Shown here one piece after another: positions 61,586 to 64,000 of a DNA stretch of 64,000 nt. This DNA comes from Desulforhopalus sp. IMCC35007 (lineage in GTDB: Bacteria > Desulfobacterota > Desulfobulbia > Desulfobulbales > Desulfocapsaceae): the NCBI RefSeq assembly GCF_005116575.1, contig NZ_SWCN01000004.1:186001-250000 (forward strand), given 5' to 3'. The notes under the pieces were generated by a model, which saw only the letters and a program-made list of their open reading frames with translations, was not told where the DNA came from and searched no databases. The position numbers were made by a program, and so were the translations under genes. The first letter of the stretch is position 1; the number at the start of each line of letters is the position of its first letter.

Positions 61586-64000
61586 CCTCAAAAAACAAGA
61601 GAGTTTTATTGCCCGTGTTATTGGCTGGTCAGTAGACAACCAGCTCTTAGTGGCGCTCTTTGTCGTTGTATTGCTGGCAGCAGGGATTCGGGCCATCAAA
61701 GAAATGCCTCTTGATGCCATCCCGGACATGAGTGACACCCAGGTGATTATCCGCACCGAGTTTCCCGGTCAGGCCCCTCAGATTGTTGAAGACCTCGTCA
61801 CCTATCCACTTTCAACAACCATGCTCGGTTTACCGAAAAGCAAAGCCGTTCGTGGCTTTTCCATGTTCGGCACCTCATTTGTCTATATCATTTTTGAAGA
61901 CGGGGTTGATCAGTACTGGGCCCGCTCCCGCGTCATTGAAGCACTATCAAAGATTGGTGCGGACCTTCCAGCCGCTGCAAGGCCACAGATTGGTCCCGAT
62001 GCCACAGGCGTTGGCTGGGTGTATCAATACGCTCTCGTTGATAAGAGCAATACCCATGACCTGTCACAACTGCGCAGCCTGCAGGACTGGTTTCTCCGCT
62101 ACGAACTGGCCACGGTGCCCGGCGTGGCTGAAGTTGCCTCGGTCGGAGGCTTTGTCAAAGAATACCAGGTCCTCATCAACCCCAATAGACTTCGAGCCTT
62201 TGATATTTCGCTTGCAAGAGTAATTGAAACGGTACAGCGGGCAAGCTTTGAAGTAGGTGGACGCCTCATTGAACGTGGTGAGACCGAATTTATGATTCGC
62301 TCCAAGGGCTATGTGACCAAAAAAGAAGACCTCGAAAAGGTTGTCCTCTATTCCCATGCTGGCACCCCGGTAATGCTCAAAGATGTGGCACGGATCCTTG
62401 AGGGACCAGAACTTCGCCGAGGGGTGACCGAGCTTAACGGGGAGGGCGAGGTCGTTGCCGGCATCGTTGTGATGCGTGCGGGAGAAAATGCCTTAAAAGT
62501 AATCCGAGATATAGAAAAAAAACTCAAGGAACTTTCTGTCAGCCTTCCAAAAGGTGTAGAGATTGTAACTGTTTATAACCGGGCACCGCTCATTGAAGGT
62601 TCTATTGCCTACCTGCGCGACAAACTTGTGGAAGAAGGTATTGTCGTCGCCCTTGTCTCTCTTATTTTCCTCCTCCATGCGAGATCTGCACTGGTGGCAA
62701 TTGTTACCCTGCCACTTGCCGTTCTTGCAGCCTTTATTGTCATGACCGCCCAGGGGATCACCGCAAATATCATGTCCCTGGGTGGCATTGCTATCGCGAT
62801 CGGGGCCATGGTGGATGCCTCCATCGTCATGGTGGAAAACGCCCACCGTAAACTCTCAGATCGAGGCAATACAATCGCTAAAGGGGAACGACGGGCGATC
62901 ATCCTTTCAGCAGCCCAGGAGGTTGGTCCGGGGCTGTTTTTTTCTCTACTGATTATTACCGTATCATTTTTGCCCGTTTTTGCCCTTACCGGTCAGTCCT
63001 ATAGGTTGTTTTCACCGCTTGCCTACACCAAAACCTACTCCATGGCCTTTGCCGCTCTGCTCTCGGTAACCGTTGTACCGGTCCTCATGCTCTGGCTTGT
63101 TCAGGGCCGGATTCGACGAGAAGATGAAAACTGGATAAACAGATTTTTCACTTTCCTTTACATGCCTCTACTCCAGCTTGCGTTACGACTAAAATGGCTC
63201 TCTCTGATCCTGGCCTTTGTACTTCTTGGTTCGATTGTCATCCCTCTTGGTAAAACGGGATCAGAATTCATGCCTGCACTCTATGAGGGTGAACTGCTCT
63301 ACATGCCGACAACCCTTCCCGGGGTATCCATTACCAGGGCTAAGGAGATTTTACAGACAACCAACCAGATGATTAAGGCAGTCCCGGAAGTTGAGACGGT
63401 CTTTGGCAAATTAGGGCGTGCCAACACAGCCACCGATCCGGCTCCTATTTCCATGATTGAGAGCTGGATCCGCCTAAAACCCCAGGAGCAGTGGCGAACC
63501 GGGATGACCAAGGATGATCTAATTAAAATCCTCGATACAACAGTCAAGGTGCCAGGCCTTGTCAACTCCTGGGGCTATCCCATTAAAATCCGCATGGACA
63601 TGATTTCAACGGGTATTCGGACGCCCATCGGCATCAAGATAAGTGGTGATAACCTTGACACTATTAACCGAATTGCTCTTTCTATCGAATCAAAGGTACA
63701 GGGTATAAACGGAACCCGGTCAGTTTTTGCAGACAGGGTCCAGGGGGGCAAGTACCTGGAAATCACACCTGACAGGGATAAAATAGCCCGTTATTCCATT
63801 GATCTCGCCCAGTTTCAGAACGTTATTGCGACCGCTCTTGGGGGGATGAAAGTCAGCGAGTCAGTTCAGGGGCGAGAACGCTATAATATCATCATCCGTT
63901 ACACCAGGGCCTTTCGCGAAGACCCCAGTGATCTTCAGGAAATCCTTATACCTACGCCTCAGGGACAGCATATTCCTCTGGGGGAGTTGGCCGACATTGC
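61575..64000 (+). CDS. cusA: CusA-like RND heavy-metal efflux pump (runs off the right edge)
   Basis: From the ATG at 61575 the frame is open to the edge (808 codons; full proteins are about 1040). It starts with the RND first membrane helix and porter domain (MPLDAIPDMSDTQVIIRTEF). Transmembrane helix 4 reads AIAIGAMVDASIVMVENAH, the pattern of the copper/silver HME4 subgroup rather than the DFG..DGA pattern of the zinc/cobalt/nickel pumps. Two methionines of the CusA metal triad are visible in ELLYMPTTLPG and RMDMISTGI, and a third in GGMKVSES. It drives proton-coupled export of Cu(I)/Ag(I) from periplasm and membrane. GAGG precedes the ATG, which overlaps the adaptor gene by 11 bases. Confidence 0.94.
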   Translation, partial: MDNNLKKQESFIARVIGWSVDNQLLVALFVVVLLAAGIRAIKEMPLDAIPDMSDTQVIIRTEFPGQAPQIVEDLVTYPLSTTMLGLPKSKAVRGFSMFGTSFVYIIFEDGVDQYWARSRVIEALSKIGADLPAAARPQIGPDATGVGWVYQYALVDKSNTHDLSQLRSLQDWFLRYELATVPGVAEVASVGGFVKEYQVLINPNRLRAFDISLARVIETVQRASFEVGGRLIERGETEFMIRSKGYVTKKEDLEKVVLYSHAGTPVMLKDVARILEGPELRRGVTELNGEGEVVAGIVVMRAGENALKVIRDIEKKLKELSVSLPKGVEIVTVYNRAPLIEGSIAYLRDKLVEEGIVVALVSLIFLLHARSALVAIVTLPLAVLAAFIVMTAQGITANIMSLGGIAIAIGAMVDASIVMVENAHRKLSDRGNTIAKGERRAIILSAAQEVGPGLFFSLLIITVSFLPVFALTGQSYRLFSPLAYTKTYSMAFAALLSVTVVPVLMLWLVQGRIRREDENWINRFFTFLYMPLLQLALRLKWLSLILAFVLLGSIVIPLGKTGSEFMPALYEGELLYMPTTLPGVSITRAKEILQTTNQMIKAVPEVETVFGKLGRANTATDPAPISMIESWIRLKPQEQWRTGMTKDDLIKILDTTVKVPGLVNSWGYPIKIRMDMISTGIRTPIGIKISGDNLDTINRIALSIESKVQGINGTRSVFADRVQGGKYLEITPDRDKIARYSIDLAQFQNVIATALGGMKVSESVQGRERYNIIIRYTRAFREDPSDLQEILIPTPQGQHIPLGELADI

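Noticed and set aside
61575-64000. Nickel/cobalt CnrA or zinc CzcA identity for the RND pump, suggested by the cnr-like gene order
   Set aside because: The transmembrane helix 4 pattern AIGAMVDASIVMVEN and the methionine triad match the copper/silver CusA group instead.
1-64000. CRISPR arrays, tRNA/rRNA genes, complete insertion sequences or prophage
   Set aside because: I saw no regularly spaced repeats, cloverleaf-like intergenic segments, transposase motifs or phage structural genes.

Overview
This window looks like a chromosome segment of an anaerobic, sulfate-reducer-like Desulfobacterota, possibly from the Desulfobulbales side. That placement is inferred from gene content, because there is no rRNA or other marker gene. 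The clues are a ferredoxin-linked indolepyruvate oxidoreductase with aryl-CoA ligases, pyruvate phosphate dikinase, TRAP transporters, rubredoxin-type domains, a selenocysteine peroxiredoxin, cobamide genes under a cobalamin riboswitch, and many sensor kinases, chemotaxis and cyclic-di-GMP proteins. I saw no tRNA, rRNA, CRISPR array, complete insertion sequence or prophage.

Layout. 1-13 kb: a short MetE-type methyltransferase, ppdK, a transglutaminase-like protein, a TRAP locus with two divergent DctP paralogues and one dctQM pair, an RmlD-like reductase, a universal stress protein and small genes. 13.1-13.7 kb is a stretch of decayed coding remnants. 13.8-19.4 kb (minus): iorA-iorB-paaK-ACT-paaK, an aryl-pyruvate to aryl-acetyl-CoA/arylacetate module. 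19.6-26 kb: an AcuB-like CBS/ACT protein, a triple-rubredoxin membrane protein and a three-gene phosphorelay cluster. 26.0-26.8 kb: a peroxiredoxin whose peroxidatic residue is encoded by an in-frame UGA followed by a SECIS-like hairpin. 26.9-36.6 kb: housekeeping and transport genes (BASS-type permease, hotdog thioesterase, MBL hydrolase, M20 peptidase, LhgO, Na+/H+ antiporter, sugar dehydrogenase, desaturase).

37-41 kb (minus): a cobalamin riboswitch precedes three overlapping genes: a TrpD-like phosphoribosyltransferase, an unknown 76-residue protein, and a fusion of a zinc-type dehydrogenase to CobT. 41.3-46 kb: an EAL-HDOD protein, a decayed SBP3-GGDEF gene, and a chemotaxis receptor with a cysteine cluster after its HAMP domain. 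46.4-50.5 kb: a complete polyamine ABC transporter (potDABC). 50.6-57 kb: a radical SAM protein, an SDR/alcohol-dehydrogenase pair divergent from a LysR regulator, an unknown small protein and a SpoIIE-type phosphatase.

57.3 kb to the right edge: six co-directional genes in the order of the cnrYXHCBA nickel/cobalt system (anti-sigma, periplasmic metal sensor, ECF sigma, outer-membrane factor, membrane-fusion protein, RND pump). The pump and fusion protein carry the motifs of the copper/silver CusBA class.

The three observations most worth following are the selenocysteine peroxiredoxin without the usual resolving cysteine, the riboswitch-controlled TrpD/CobT-fusion operon, and the Cnr-type sigma control of a Cus-type pump.
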